Source: an uncultured Eubacteriales bacterium
Lineage (GTDB): Bacteria > Bacillota > Clostridia > Peptostreptococcales > Anaerovoracaceae
Direction of reading: 5' to 3'
DNA length: 64,000 nucleotides
NCBI GenBank assembly: GCA_902786355.1
Contig: CADABZ010000010.1
Location: 115,907-179,906 of the forward strand
A program made the position numbers and the translations under genes. This document shows positions 29,106 through 37,416 of the stretch, piece after piece; position 1 is the first letter of the stretch; each line of letters opens with the position of its first letter. The notes below the pieces were generated by a model. It made no database searches, was not told where the DNA came from, and saw only the letters and a list, made by a program, of their open reading frames with translations.

Positions 29106-29780
29106 ATGAGAAAGAATTACATCAGCCTGTTCGATGTCATCGGGCCTGTAATGGTCGGGCCTTCGAGCTCGCACACTTCAGGTGCGGCAACTATAGCGTG
29201 GATGGCCAGGCAGATTTTTCCGGGAGTCCCTACAAAAGTAACCTTTACGTTATACGGGTCCTTTGCCGACACATATCTCGGACACGGTACTGACCGCGCG
29301 CTGATCGGCGGAGCACTCGGCTATCGTTCAGATGATACACGAATCAGACATGCTTACGAACACGCCCGCGAAGCCGGCATGGAGGTAGTATGTATTCCTG
29401 ATCACGAGACAGAAGTCAACCATCCCAACACAGTGGATATACTCATGGAAGATGACGACGGACACAGCCTTCTGATCAGAGGAGAGTCGATCGGAGGAGG
29501 CAGGGTCCGCATCGTCCGCATGAACAACATCGATGTAGAGTTCACCGGCGAGTACAGCACCCTGATAGTCGGACACCTTGACGAAACCGGGACGGTCGCT
29601 TTTATCACAAGCCGTCTTGCCAACCATCAGGTCAACATCGCTTTCATGAAGCTTTTCCGCGAAGACAAGGGCAAGAAAGCTTTTACGGTCATCGAGTCGG
29701 ATGAGTTCATCCCGGAAGAGTTATCGGAAGAGCTTCTTGAGTACCCGAGTATCACCAGTGTAGATGTTATTGAATTCTGA
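29106..29780 (+). CDS. sdaAB: L-serine dehydratase, Fe-S dependent, beta subunit
   Basis: A 224-residue beta subunit of the anaerobic-type serine dehydratase, which deaminates L-serine to pyruvate and ammonia. The N-terminus has GPVMVGPSSSHTSGA near residue 12, characteristic of the family, and a C-terminal ACT domain from about residue 150 (NIAFMKLFREDKGKKA). The ATG at 29106 follows AGGAGGAG, giving the usual length. sdaAA follows after 24 bases. Confidence 0.95.
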   Translation: MRKNYISLFDVIGPVMVGPSSSHTSGAATIAWMARQIFPGVPTKVTFTLYGSFADTYLGHGTDRALIGGALGYRSDDTRIRHAYEHAREAGMEVVCIPDHETEVNHPNTVDILMEDDDGHSLLIRGESIGGGRVRIVRMNNIDVEFTGEYSTLIVGHLDETGTVAFITSRLANHQVNIAFMKLFREDKGKKAFTVIESDEFIPEELSEELLEYPSITSVDVIEF

Positions 29781-29804
29781 TCCGGAAGAGAGGCTTTAAA
29801 CACA

Positions 29805-30683
29805 ATGACTGATTTTAATTTCAGAAACACCGCGGAACTGCTCTCTCTGTGCAAAGAGCATAATATGAAGATATCCGAGGTGATGCTAAGCAGAGAGATC
29901 CTGCTTGGCGGAGTAACACGCGCCGCTATCATGGATCAGATAGATGAATGTCTGCGAGTGATGGACGGCTCCACTAACAGAGCATCTGAGGCGCCGATAA
30001 GATCCATGGGCGGCCTCATCGGCGGAGAGGCTCACATGCTTCATGAACTTCCCCGCTCTCAGACGATATGCGGTTCTACTATGCACAAAGCTATCATGTT
30101 CTCTCTTGCCGTCGCTGAGACGAATGCGAGTATGGGAGTGATAGTAGCCGCACCTACAGCAGGATCTGCCGGGGTTGTGCCGGCATGTATCCTCGCGCTT
30201 CATGAGGACTATGATATAAGTGTCGATGTTCTCCGCCTTGGGCTTATCAACGCGGGTGCTATCGGATATATAGTTACGAGAAATGGTTCTGTGGCTGGCG
30301 CAGAGGCCGGCTGTCAGGCAGAGGTCGGATCGGCGTCGGCGATGGCCGCCAGCGCGCTGGTGGAGATGCTCGGCGGAACGCCGGAGCAATGCTGCCACGC
30401 AGCATCCATCGCCCTTTCGAGCCTTCTGGGCTTAGTCTGCGACCCTGTTCGCGGCCTTGTAGAGGTCCCTTGCCAGACCAGGAACACTATAGGTGCGTCC
30501 GGCGCTTTCACAGCCGCCGAGCTCGCCCTTGCCGGGATCACATCACCGGTCCCGCTCGATGAAATGATACAGATAGTCAGTGATGTAGGCCACGCCCTTC
30601 CTATTTCACTCAGAGAAACAGGCAAAGGCGGCTGTGCTGCAGCGCCATCTGTATGCGCTATGTGTGATGGATGCAGGGAGTAG
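29805..30683 (+). CDS. sdaAA: L-serine dehydratase, Fe-S dependent, alpha subunit
   Basis: A 292-residue catalytic alpha subunit carrying the 4Fe-4S cluster. It contains TAGSAGVVPACILAL near residue 122, EAGCQAEVGSASAMAASAL near residue 168 and VCDPVRGLVEVPCQTRN near residue 209. The final cysteines lie in GKGGCAAAPSVCAMC near residue 275. These match the cluster and substrate regions of the family. It is followed four bases later by the dehydratase alpha gene, so the four genes form one operon. Confidence 0.95.
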   Translation: MTDFNFRNTAELLSLCKEHNMKISEVMLSREILLGGVTRAAIMDQIDECLRVMDGSTNRASEAPIRSMGGLIGGEAHMLHELPRSQTICGSTMHKAIMFSLAVAETNASMGVIVAAPTAGSAGVVPACILALHEDYDISVDVLRLGLINAGAIGYIVTRNGSVAGAEAGCQAEVGSASAMAASALVEMLGGTPEQCCHAASIALSSLLGLVCDPVRGLVEVPCQTRNTIGASGAFTAAELALAGITSPVPLDEMIQIVSDVGHALPISLRETGKGGCAAAPSVCAMCDGCRE

Positions 30684-30687
30684 AGAT

Positions 30688-31656
30688 ATGACAGTTAGTT
30701 CAGATGTTCGCAGGATCACAGATACCATGGCCGCATTTATCGGTCACGGCGCGAAGAATCTGCCGGATGATGTGCTGAAAGCACTTGAAACTCTCCGGTC
30801 AAAAGAAGACGATCCTCTCGCGCTTGAGATCTATGATCTTATGTTCCGCAACCTTAAGCTCGCCAGAGAGCTTGACCGGCCGACCTGCCAGGATACAGGT
30901 TTTCTGCAGTTCTGGATCAGGTGCGGATCGGGTTTTCCTTTTATCGCAGACCTCGAGGAGGCTCTCACCCAGGCGGTTATCGAAGCGACCGCCAGCACAC
31001 CGCTTCGTTCCAACGTGGTGGAAACCTTTGACGAAAACAATACCGGTAACAATACCGGCACAGGTGCACCGACTTTCTGGTGGGACATCGTTCCGGGCTG
31101 GGACGGCTGCGAGATCTATACCTATATGGCAGGCGGCGGCTGCTCTCTGCCGGGGCACGCGATGGTCCTGATGCCGGGCCAGGGCTACGAAGCCGCAGTC
31201 CGTTTTGTCCTTGACCGCATGACATCCTATGGTCTCAATGCCTGCCCTCCGCTCTTCGTCGGAGTGGGCATAGGGAATTCTGCAGAGACCGCTGCCCTCA
31301 ATGCCAAAAAAGCTCTTATGCGCCCGATAGGTTCGCACAATGAAAACGAAAAAGCTGCGGCAATGGAGAAGCTTCTTGAAGACGGCATAAACGCCATCGG
31401 CTTCGGACCGCAGGGAATGGGCGGCAGATACTCTGTCACCGGAGTCAACGTAGTCAGCACGGCACGCCATCCTGCATGCATGGGCATCGCAGTCACCGTC
31501 GGCTGCTGGAGCCACAGGAGAGGCTGCATCGTTTTTGACCGCGATCTGAACTATGAAGTCAGGACGCATTCCGGCTTCAGTGCAGAATACAGCAGTCATG
31601 ACTCCGGATCTGATCAAAGCAGCTCTTTCGGAAAGGCAGGTGCAGCCAATGATTGA
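30688..31656 (+). CDS. Class I fumarate hydratase / L(+)-tartrate dehydratase, alpha subunit
   Basis: A 322-residue subunit of a two-component 4Fe-4S hydratase. Cluster cysteines are in RPTCQDTGFLQFW near residue 64, AGGGCSLPGHA near residue 152 and a later cysteine in the GCWSHRRG region. Sequence alone does not separate fumarase from tartrate dehydratase. Fumarase is favoured because the arg genes nearby release fumarate and no tartrate uptake gene is seen. The tail after DLNYEVRTHSGF is about 25 residues longer than most relatives and overlaps the beta-subunit gene. The ATG follows GGGAGTAGAG. Confidence 0.87.
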   Translation: MTVSSDVRRITDTMAAFIGHGAKNLPDDVLKALETLRSKEDDPLALEIYDLMFRNLKLARELDRPTCQDTGFLQFWIRCGSGFPFIADLEEALTQAVIEATASTPLRSNVVETFDENNTGNNTGTGAPTFWWDIVPGWDGCEIYTYMAGGGCSLPGHAMVLMPGQGYEAAVRFVLDRMTSYGLNACPPLFVGVGIGNSAETAALNAKKALMRPIGSHNENEKAAAMEKLLEDGINAIGFGPQGMGGRYSVTGVNVVSTARHPACMGIAVTVGCWSHRRGCIVFDRDLNYEVRTHSGFSAEYSSHDSGSDQSSSFGKAGAAND

Positions 31657-32311
31657 TAAGATAAACGGCAAAACTGTTATTACGACTCCTGTCTCGGCGG
31701 AGGAAATCGCTTCACTTCACGTAGGCGACGTCTTCTATCTTGACGGAGAGATGGTCACGGGCCGCGACTCAGTCCACGCCCGCGTCGTTACCGAAGGGCA
31801 GCAGCTCCCGGTCGACATCAAAGACAAGGTCATTATGCACGCCGGCCCTATCGTCAGGATACACAATGATGCAGGCAGCAGCTCAGCGGAAGGATCCGCC
31901 GGCTCGCCATCATACGAAATGATATCCATCGGGCCAACTACATCCATGCGAATGGAGAACTTCGAGTACGAATTCCTTCAGGAAACAGGTGCCAGAATAA
32001 TAATCGGCAAGGGCGGCATGAAGGATAAGACGGCTGCAGCGTGCAGAGATCTCGGTGCTGTTCACTGCGTATTCCCGGCCGGAAATGCAGTCATAGGTGC
32101 AGAATGCGTAGAAGAGATCACCAATGTCCACTGGCTGGATCTTGGCATGCCCGAAGCAGTCTGGTGCTGCCGTGTCAGAGATTTCGGTCCTCTCATCGTA
32201 ACGATCGACAGCGAAGGCCGCAACTACTTCGAAGAGAAGAAAGTCGAATACGAGCAGCGCAAAGAAGAGCAGATAGCTGAGATCAGCAAACAGGTCCATT
32301 TTATGAAGTAG
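31649..32311 (+). CDS. Class I fumarate hydratase / L(+)-tartrate dehydratase, beta subunit
   Basis: A 220-residue beta subunit forming the swivel domain of the class I hydratase. Seen: TPVSAEEIASLHVGDVFYLDG near the start, HAGPIVR near residue 70, SIGPTTSMRME near residue 95 and the ARIIIGKGGMKDKT loop near residue 113. The start at 31649 overlaps the alpha gene by eight bases and has an AGGTG site. An in-frame ATG at 31598 is possible but lacks a ribosome site. A short terminator follows about 35 bases after the stop. Confidence 0.88.
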   Translation: MIDKINGKTVITTPVSAEEIASLHVGDVFYLDGEMVTGRDSVHARVVTEGQQLPVDIKDKVIMHAGPIVRIHNDAGSSSAEGSAGSPSYEMISIGPTTSMRMENFEYEFLQETGARIIIGKGGMKDKTAAACRDLGAVHCVFPAGNAVIGAECVEEITNVHWLDLGMPEAVWCCRVRDFGPLIVTIDSEGRNYFEEKKVEYEQRKEEQIAEISKQVHFMK

Positions 32312-32347
32312 AAGCTGATCCGTGATCACTTCCCCTTCTGTCCGGGG

Positions 32348-32366
32348 GTCCTCAGGAGGACTTTTT
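32348..32366 (+). terminator. Short terminator after the serine dehydratase/fumarase operon
   Basis: GTCCT-CAGG-AGGAC followed by TTTTT forms a short but well-placed intrinsic terminator. Confidence 0.6.
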
Positions 32367-32374
32367 CCGGCAGC

Positions 32375-32606
32375 TGCACATTTTTCAGGAAAAATCATGA
32401 TATATGTGCAATGATCGGGACGAGAACCGTGAGCCATTCCAAATGACACGCTGCAATGTCGAAGCGTGTCCGTGTACAGAAAACAAAAGAGTGCGAAGAG
32501 GGGACTATTCCCTCATTTCGCACTCGTTTACTTTTTATGTTGATTTATAATCGATTCGTTACTCATTTTTTGCACATAATTCCTGCTTTTGCCATAATTA
32601 TGTGCA
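32375..32606. other. Dyad-rich intergenic region with two TGCACAT inverted repeats
   Basis: This convergent intergenic region (32312-32705) has no gene. It contains two dyads with the same half-site. TGCACAT (32375-32381) faces ATGTGCA (32404-32410), and TGCACATAATT (32571-32581) faces AATTATGTGCA (32596-32606). Both span exactly 36 bp. A third hairpin, GACACGCT/AGCGTGTC, lies at 32445-32470. Confidence 0.5.
32489..32525. terminator. Bidirectional terminator between fumarase and dimethylargininase genes
   Basis: GAGTGCGAA pairs with TTCGCACTC, and inside it GAGGG pairs with CCCTC. The plus strand continues GTTTACTTTTT, and the minus strand continues TTTTGTTTTC, so it is best suited to the minus-strand transcript. 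Confidence 0.8.
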
Positions 32607-32705
32607 CAATTTCCGGAAACTCCTCTCAGCAGCCGGCCCGCAGCCCATTCTCAGTATCTGACGTCAGAATCTGAGCGGGAAGCGCCGGACGCTGCCACAA
32701 ATCTG

Positions 32706-33476
32706 TCAGAATCTGAGCGACAGGCAGCTGAGGCCTCCGTCGATCTTTCTGAATTCGGATGTATCTACAAGGATGACAGGATATCCGGCATCCTCCACAG
32801 CCTTCTTAACAGCGTCATATCCCTCAGGAACGATGACAGTTCCGTTCATCCAGATGCAGTTTGCGCCATATGCTTCCTCTTCAGGAACTATGATCTTCTC
32901 ATAGGATGCAAAGTCAGGCTTGTCGATGAATTCGCCGGAAACGAGCATCTTGTTGTTCTCGATGTAGTTGACTCCGGTCTTGAGGTGCAGCACTTCTGTC
33001 AGAGGAACTGCCTTGACCGTGTAACCATATGATCCGAAGAAGTCAGCGAACTGCTTTATGCCCTCTTCATTGGTCCTTGCCGATACTCCTACATAGAAAG
33101 TATCTCCGACCTTCATAACGTCTCCGCCCTCGAGTGTTCCCGGAGCCTTGATGTATCCGATCTGATCGTCACTGTAGAACTTTTTGATAGCGTCGATGAT
33201 GTATTCGGTCTCGCCGTTTCTTGTGCCTGCTCCCGGATTGGTTATGATAGCGCACTTCTCGGAAAGTACAGCAACGTCCTCAACGAAGCATGAATCCGGA
33301 TACTCTTCAAGTGCAGGCAGAACCAGTACATCAACGCCTGTCGACTTCAGTGCCTCGATGTATTTTGCGTGCTGCTCGAGAGCCTTCTCGTAAATCGGCT
33401 GTCCGAGCTCAGGTGCAGAAGTGATACCGTCACAGATCTTGGAACACGGGGTCCTTACAATTGTATGCTTAAACAT
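32706..33476 (-). CDS. Dimethylargininase (DDAH) family amidinohydrolase
   Basis: A 256-residue hydrolase of the guanidino-group modifying family, probably converting methylated arginine, or another arginine derivative, to citrulline. Family residues are visible: DSCFVEDVAV near residue 60, the substrate loop APGTLEGGDVMKVG near residue 108, the catalytic histidine in VLHLKTGVNYI near residue 160, and the catalytic cysteine in GGLSCLSLRF at the C-terminus. The ATG follows AAGGAGA. It is the last gene downstream of argG, argH and an amino-acid ABC transporter. Arginine deiminase is less likely because of the short length. Exact substrate unknown. Confidence 0.85.
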   Translation of the reverse strand: MFKHTIVRTPCSKICDGITSAPELGQPIYEKALEQHAKYIEALKSTGVDVLVLPALEEYPDSCFVEDVAVLSEKCAIITNPGAGTRNGETEYIIDAIKKFYSDDQIGYIKAPGTLEGGDVMKVGDTFYVGVSARTNEEGIKQFADFFGSYGYTVKAVPLTEVLHLKTGVNYIENNKMLVSGEFIDKPDFASYEKIIVPEEEAYGANCIWMNGTVIVPEGYDAVKKAVEDAGYPVILVDTSEFRKIDGGLSCLSLRF

Positions 33477-33513
33477 TTTATAACTAATCTCCTTCAAATT
33501 ATTATTGATTCGG

Positions 33514-33543
33514 GAAGGCACAGATGCTTCTGTCCCGGCCTTC
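33514..33543 (-). promoter_or_regulatory. Tandem hairpin copy 2, before the dimethylargininase gene
   Basis: On the minus strand GAAGGC-cggg-ACAG-AAGCAT-CTGT-GCCTTC folds with a bulged stem. Its 3' arm, CCTTC, is complementary to the GAAGG of the dimethylargininase ribosome site, so alternative pairing could control translation. It is paired with a similar hairpin at 33560-33589. Confidence 0.5.
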
Positions 33544-33559
33544 TAATATTATGTTTCGG

Positions 33560-33589
33560 GAAGGCGCGGATGCTTTCGCCGCAGCCTTC
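33560..33589 (-). promoter_or_regulatory. Tandem hairpin copy 1, after the ABC ATPase gene
   Basis: On the minus strand GAAGGC-t-GCGG-loop-CCGC-GCCTTC. The outer stem and the following CCCGAA match copy 2. The inner stem differs in a compensatory way (GCGG/CCGC against ACAG/CTGT), suggesting selected RNA structure. No T-run follows either copy. Confidence 0.5.
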
Positions 33590-33599
33590 TTCTATATGT

Positions 33600-34322
33600 C
33601 TATAAAACCTTCGACAGGAAATCCTGAAGTCTCGGGTTCTGAGGATTCTCGAAGAATTCCTTAGGTTCGTTCTCTTCAGCGATCACGCCCTCATCCATGA
33701 AGATGACTCTTGTGCCTACTTCCTTGGCAAAACCCATCTCATGAGTTACGATCGCCATGGTCATTCCGGTTTTGGCAAGCTCTCTTATGAGCTCAAGAAC
33801 CTCGCCGACCATCTCAGGGTCGAGGGCTGATGTAGGCTCATCGAAGAGCATCACGTCAGGGTCCATAGCCAGAGCACGGACGATAGCGACACGCTGTTTC
33901 TGTCCGCCGGAAAGAGTCGATGGATATACATCGGCTTTGTCAGCAAGGCCTATCCTCGTCAGCAGATCCATCGCTTTCGCCTTGGCATCCGCCTCGCTCA
34001 TCATCTTATGGTAGAGCGGAGCGAGAGTCATGTTCTCAAGGATAGTCTTGTGAGGGAAGAGGTTGAACTGTTGGAATACCATTCCCATCTTGCAGCGCAC
34101 CGAATCCAGATCAGTCTTCTTGTCTGTGAGGTCCGTTCCCTCAAAAATGATCTTGCCGCCTGTCGGCACCTCCAGCATATTCATGCATCTGAGCAGCGTA
34201 CTTTTGCCCGAGCCCGATGGTCCGATGATAACGACACGCTCGCCCTTATCGATGTGGAGGTCAATGCCCTTAAGTACCTGCAGATTGCCGAAGTCCTTCT
34301 TCAGATCTTTAATGTCTATCAC
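33600..34322 (-). CDS. Polar amino-acid ABC transporter, ATP-binding protein
   Basis: A 240-residue ABC ATPase of the GlnQ/ArtP type that powers amino-acid import. Walker A is [13 protein letters not shown] near residue 34, the signature is [15 protein letters not shown] near residue 137, and Walker B is [12 protein letters not shown] near residue 159, followed by the switch histidine in VTHEMGFA. It overlaps the permease gene by 14 bases. Its place behind argG and argH suggests arginine, citrulline or a methylated arginine as substrate. Confidence 0.94.
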   Translation of the reverse strand: MIDIKDLKKDFGNLQVLKGIDLHIDKGERVVIIGPSGSGKSTLLRCMNMLEVPTGGKIIFEGTDLTDKKTDLDSVRCKMGMVFQQFNLFPHKTILENMTLAPLYHKMMSEADAKAKAMDLLTRIGLADKADVYPSTLSGGQKQRVAIVRALAMDPDVMLFDEPTSALDPEMVGEVLELIRELAKTGMTMAIVTHEMGFAKEVGTRVIFMDEGVIAEENEPKEFFENPQNPRLQDFLSKVL

Positions 34323-35031
34323 TTTGAGCCAGCCTCCTTTCCAGTCTTCCTACAGCCTTGGTGAGGCCGAATACAAGAACGAAATAAACTATCGCTACGG
34401 AAATGAGCGTAAAGTACGGTGACATCGTTCTGCTTCTGACAAGGTCACCGGCACGTGTCAGGTCGACAACAGCTACCATACCTACGATCGATGTCTCCTT
34501 CAGAACTGCGATAGCCTCATTGCAGAGTGCCGGCAGGATGTTCTTGATGGCCTGCGGGAGCACGATCAGACGGAGTGTTCCGATCTGGGAAAGTCCGAGT
34601 GAACGTCCTGCTTCAGTCTGACCATAGTCGACCGAGCCGATTCCGCCTCTGATGACCTCGGATACATATGCGCCGGAGTTGATACCGAACGCGATGCAGC
34701 ATACGAGCACCTTGTTAGGGAAGCCGCTCATGACTATGAATGTCATGATCATCAGCTGGATGGCAAGAGGTGTACCTCTGACCACCGCTACATATGCACT
34801 GCAAAGTTTATCCAGAGCCATCAGACATTTTGCGCCAAACGAATCCTGATGCTTGTCCCTCGCGTTTTCGGCAAGGGAGTGAACGAATGAAACGATGACG
34901 CCAAGCACTACGCCTATGAGGGCGGCCACTATCGTGATTATCATCGTATTCTTGAAACCTTCGAGGAATACCTTATAACGGTTGTCCCTGATGAAAGTCT
35001 TTATGAATCCTTGTTTTAAGCTTTCAAACAA
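34309..35031 (-). CDS. Polar amino-acid ABC transporter, permease
   Basis: A 240-residue membrane permease of the His/Glu/Gln/Arg/opine family. It has about five spans, and the EAA loop that contacts the ATPase reads [20 protein letters not shown] near residue 137. The N-terminus is typical ([19 protein letters not shown]). It lies 95 bases after the binding-protein gene, with a stable hairpin in between, and overlaps the ATPase gene. Confidence 0.94.
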   Translation of the reverse strand: MFESLKQGFIKTFIRDNRYKVFLEGFKNTMIITIVAALIGVVLGVIVSFVHSLAENARDKHQDSFGAKCLMALDKLCSAYVAVVRGTPLAIQLMIMTFIVMSGFPNKVLVCCIAFGINSGAYVSEVIRGGIGSVDYGQTEAGRSLGLSQIGTLRLIVLPQAIKNILPALCNEAIAVLKETSIVGMVAVVDLTRAGDLVRSRTMSPYFTLISVAIVYFVLVFGLTKAVGRLERRLAQSDRH

Positions 35032-35056
35032 TTTGTTACCCCGCTATACCCGCATA

Positions 35057-35077
35057 GGCTGCGCCATTGACGCAGCC
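35057..35077 (-). promoter_or_regulatory. Intercistronic hairpin after the binding-protein gene
   Basis: GGCTGCG-loop-CGCAGCC is a perfect 7-bp stem between the binding-protein and permease genes with no T-run. Such stems often protect upstream mRNA and raise binding-protein levels. That role is inferred. Confidence 0.45.
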
Positions 35078-35126
35078 CATGCACGGCATTTCATTTTTTC
35101 TATGTTGCTTGCTAAAGTATCACGCC

Positions 35127-35987
35127 TTAGAGCTTGGAAGCCTCTTCACTGTGCTGAACGAACCACTCGTCGATCTTTCCGTCATCCTTGAGCTTCTGAA
35201 CGATCTCGTTGACCTTAGCTGTGAATTCATCATCACCCTTAGCCATAGCAGCTCCGATTTCCTCAGTGTCTGCCTCATGTCCGTCAGCATAAGCTACAGG
35301 GAAGCACTTGAATGCATCGCCATTAGCTTTAACAAGGTTCTCAGCGAGTACGGAATCGCATACGATAGCCTGGAGCTCGCCGCTCTTCATTGCAAGTGCT
35401 GCGTCCGGAAGAGCCTTATACTGCTTATTCTCTACATTGTTGTCCTTAAGAACACCTGTCGAGTTCTCATCGCTCATGAGGAAGTCACCTGTTGTTCCGA
35501 GGTGTGTTCCAACTGCCTTGCCGCCGAGTTCTTCCATTGTCTTGATTTCGCTGTCTGCAGGCACTACCATGTACTGCTGTACAGTTGTGTAAGGATCAGT
35601 GAAAGCCATCTCTTCTTTACGCTCATCTGTGATAGTGATGCATGCGAGTGCGAGATCAGCATCGCCGCCGCTAAGTGCTGCAGGGATAGTATCGAATGCG
35701 ATATTCTTGACCTCGAGTTCTACTCCGAGTTCATCTGCGATCGCCTGTGCGATCTCGATGTCGATTCCTGTAGGCTCTCCGCCTTCACCGATATATTCGA
35801 ATGGTGCCCATGCTGCATCTGTGCAGACTACGATCTTTCCGGCATCCTGGATAGCTGCGAGCTTGCCGCCGCCTTCTTCAGCATCTCCGCTGCCGCTGCT
35901 GCTTCCGCCGCCGCATGCTGTGAGAGCCAGTACTGTCATTACTGCAAGGATCATTGCGATCGCTTTCTTAAGGTTCTTGCTTTTCAT
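35127..35987 (-). CDS. Amino-acid ABC transporter substrate-binding lipoprotein
   Basis: A 286-residue family 3 solute-binding protein. The signal peptide ends in a lipobox, VLALTACGGGSS, so it should be lipid-anchored on the outer face. The mature domain begins after a Gly/Ser/Glu-rich linker with GKIVVCTDAAWAPFEYIGEGG and GIDIEIAQAIADELG. The ATG at 35987 follows AAGGAGG. It belongs with the permease and ATPase downstream and with argH upstream. The ligand is probably arginine-like, inferred from context only. Confidence 0.93.
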   Translation of the reverse strand: MKSKNLKKAIAMILAVMTVLALTACGGGSSSGSGDAEEGGGKLAAIQDAGKIVVCTDAAWAPFEYIGEGGEPTGIDIEIAQAIADELGVELEVKNIAFDTIPAALSGGDADLALACITITDERKEEMAFTDPYTTVQQYMVVPADSEIKTMEELGGKAVGTHLGTTGDFLMSDENSTGVLKDNNVENKQYKALPDAALAMKSGELQAIVCDSVLAENLVKANGDAFKCFPVAYADGHEADTEEIGAAMAKGDDEFTAKVNEIVQKLKDDGKIDEWFVQHSEEASKL

Positions 35988-36019
35988 TTTATTATCCTCC
36001 TTAAAAGTCCCATATCTTA

Positions 36020-37408
36020 TCAGAGTGTCGGGCATCCCGAAACGTTTCTTATATATGCGATCTGCGATCTTACAGATGCCGGGCTTGTGCCTCCGGCTGA
36101 GTTCCTCCTCTCGACACATGTCCTCAGTTGAAGTCTCTGATGGACATCTTCCTCTATAAGATCTGAAAACTGCTTGTACTCTTCGAGCGGAAGTTCCTCG
36201 AGTATCACGCCTCTGCCGAGACAGTAGGAGACGATCCTGCCGGATACGTTGTACGCATCTCGGAAAGGCATCCCCTTGACGACCAGATAGTCCGCAAGGT
36301 CTGTCGCATTGACATAACCCTGTTTTGCAGAGTCGAACATGTTCTGCTCATTGATTTCCATTACATCGACCATCTCTATGAATGCCTCGATACTGAGCTT
36401 GACAGTCTCGACTGAATCGAAGAGCGGCTCTTTGTCTTCCTGCATATCCTTGTTGTATGCAAGCGGCAGTCCTTTGAGCATCGTCAGTATCGACATCAGG
36501 TTGCCGTAGACTCTTCCGGTCTTGCCTCTGCACAGCTCGGCTACATCCGGATTCTTCTTCTGCGGCATGATCGATGATCCTGTGGTGTACTCATCAGGGA
36601 GCTGGATAAAACCGAATTCCGATGTGGCCCACATGATGATCTCTTCGGAAAGCCTCGAGGTGTGCATCATGATGATCGACATTGCCGAGATGAATTCCAC
36701 CATGTGATCTCTGTCGGATACAGCATCCATGCTGTTCATCGCGATCCCGGTAAAACCGAGCAGATTCGCTTCGTACACTCTGTCGATATTGAAGGTCGTT
36801 CCCGCGAGAGCACACGCTCCTATAGGCGATCTTTCGAGCATCCTCTTCTTGCAGTCGTCGAGTCTGCTTTTGTCCCTCTCGAACATCATCGCGTATGCCA
36901 TGAGATGCTGTGCGAAGGACACCGGCTGTGCATGCTGCATGTGAGTGTACCCGGGCATGATCACGTCGATGTTGGCCTCAGCCTTGTCTGCGAGGACTCT
37001 CATCAGTTCGCAGATGAGGAAGTTGATGCTGTCGATCTCTTCGATGCAGTACATCTTGGTATCGAGCGCTACCTGATCGTTACGGCTCCTTGCTGTGTGG
37101 AGCTTCTTGCCGACATCTCCGATGCGGTCAGTCAGGATCTTCTCAACGAACATATGGATGTCCTCTGCTGTCGGATCTATCGCAAGAGCACCCGATTCGA
37201 TGTCTTTGCAGATGCCGTCAAGGCCATCGATGATCAGCTTCGCTTCATCCTGAGGGATGATCCCCTGCTTGGCCATCATCATTGCATGCGCCTTGCTGCC
37301 CGCGATGTCTCTTTTGTACAGTCTCCTGTCTACAGCTATTGAAGAATTGATTTCATCTACCAGGTCCGCCGTCGTTCCGACAGTCCTGCCTGCCCACATT
37401 TTATCCAT
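36020..37408 (-). CDS. argH: Argininosuccinate lyase
   Basis: A 462-residue lyase that splits argininosuccinate into arginine and fumarate. The fumarase-superfamily signature GSSIMPQKKNPDVAELCRG is near residue 277, with HTARSRNDQVALDTKMY near residue 103 and PGYTHMQHAQPVSFAQHLMAY near residue 150. The length matches the family. It starts nine bases after argG, and its fumarate product could be used by the two-subunit hydratase encoded nearby. Confidence 0.96.
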   Translation of the reverse strand: MDKMWAGRTVGTTADLVDEINSSIAVDRRLYKRDIAGSKAHAMMMAKQGIIPQDEAKLIIDGLDGICKDIESGALAIDPTAEDIHMFVEKILTDRIGDVGKKLHTARSRNDQVALDTKMYCIEEIDSINFLICELMRVLADKAEANIDVIMPGYTHMQHAQPVSFAQHLMAYAMMFERDKSRLDDCKKRMLERSPIGACALAGTTFNIDRVYEANLLGFTGIAMNSMDAVSDRDHMVEFISAMSIIMMHTSRLSEEIIMWATSEFGFIQLPDEYTTGSSIMPQKKNPDVAELCRGKTGRVYGNLMSILTMLKGLPLAYNKDMQEDKEPLFDSVETVKLSIEAFIEMVDVMEINEQNMFDSAKQGYVNATDLADYLVVKGMPFRDAYNVSGRIVSYCLGRGVILEELPLEEYKQFSDLIEEDVHQRLQLRTCVERRNSAGGTSPASVRSQIAYIRNVSGCPTL

Positions 37409-37416
37409 TGTTTCTC

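Noticed and set aside
30688-32311. Frameshift joining the dehydratase alpha and beta subunits
   Set aside because: Both subunits are complete separately. The eight-base overlap with an RBS is normal for this family.
32571-32606. Terminator hairpin downstream of the dimethylargininase gene
   Set aside because: The T-run lies before the stem on the plus strand, and the minus strand has A rather than T after it, so it cannot terminate that transcript.
33514-33589. Guanidine-II (mini-ykkC) riboswitch
   Set aside because: Tandem hairpins fit the style, but the ACGR loop sequence is missing.
35067-36131. Long plus-strand frame opposite the solute-binding protein gene
   Set aside because: It is Cys/Ser/Leu-rich antisense translation overlapping a well-supported lipoprotein gene.
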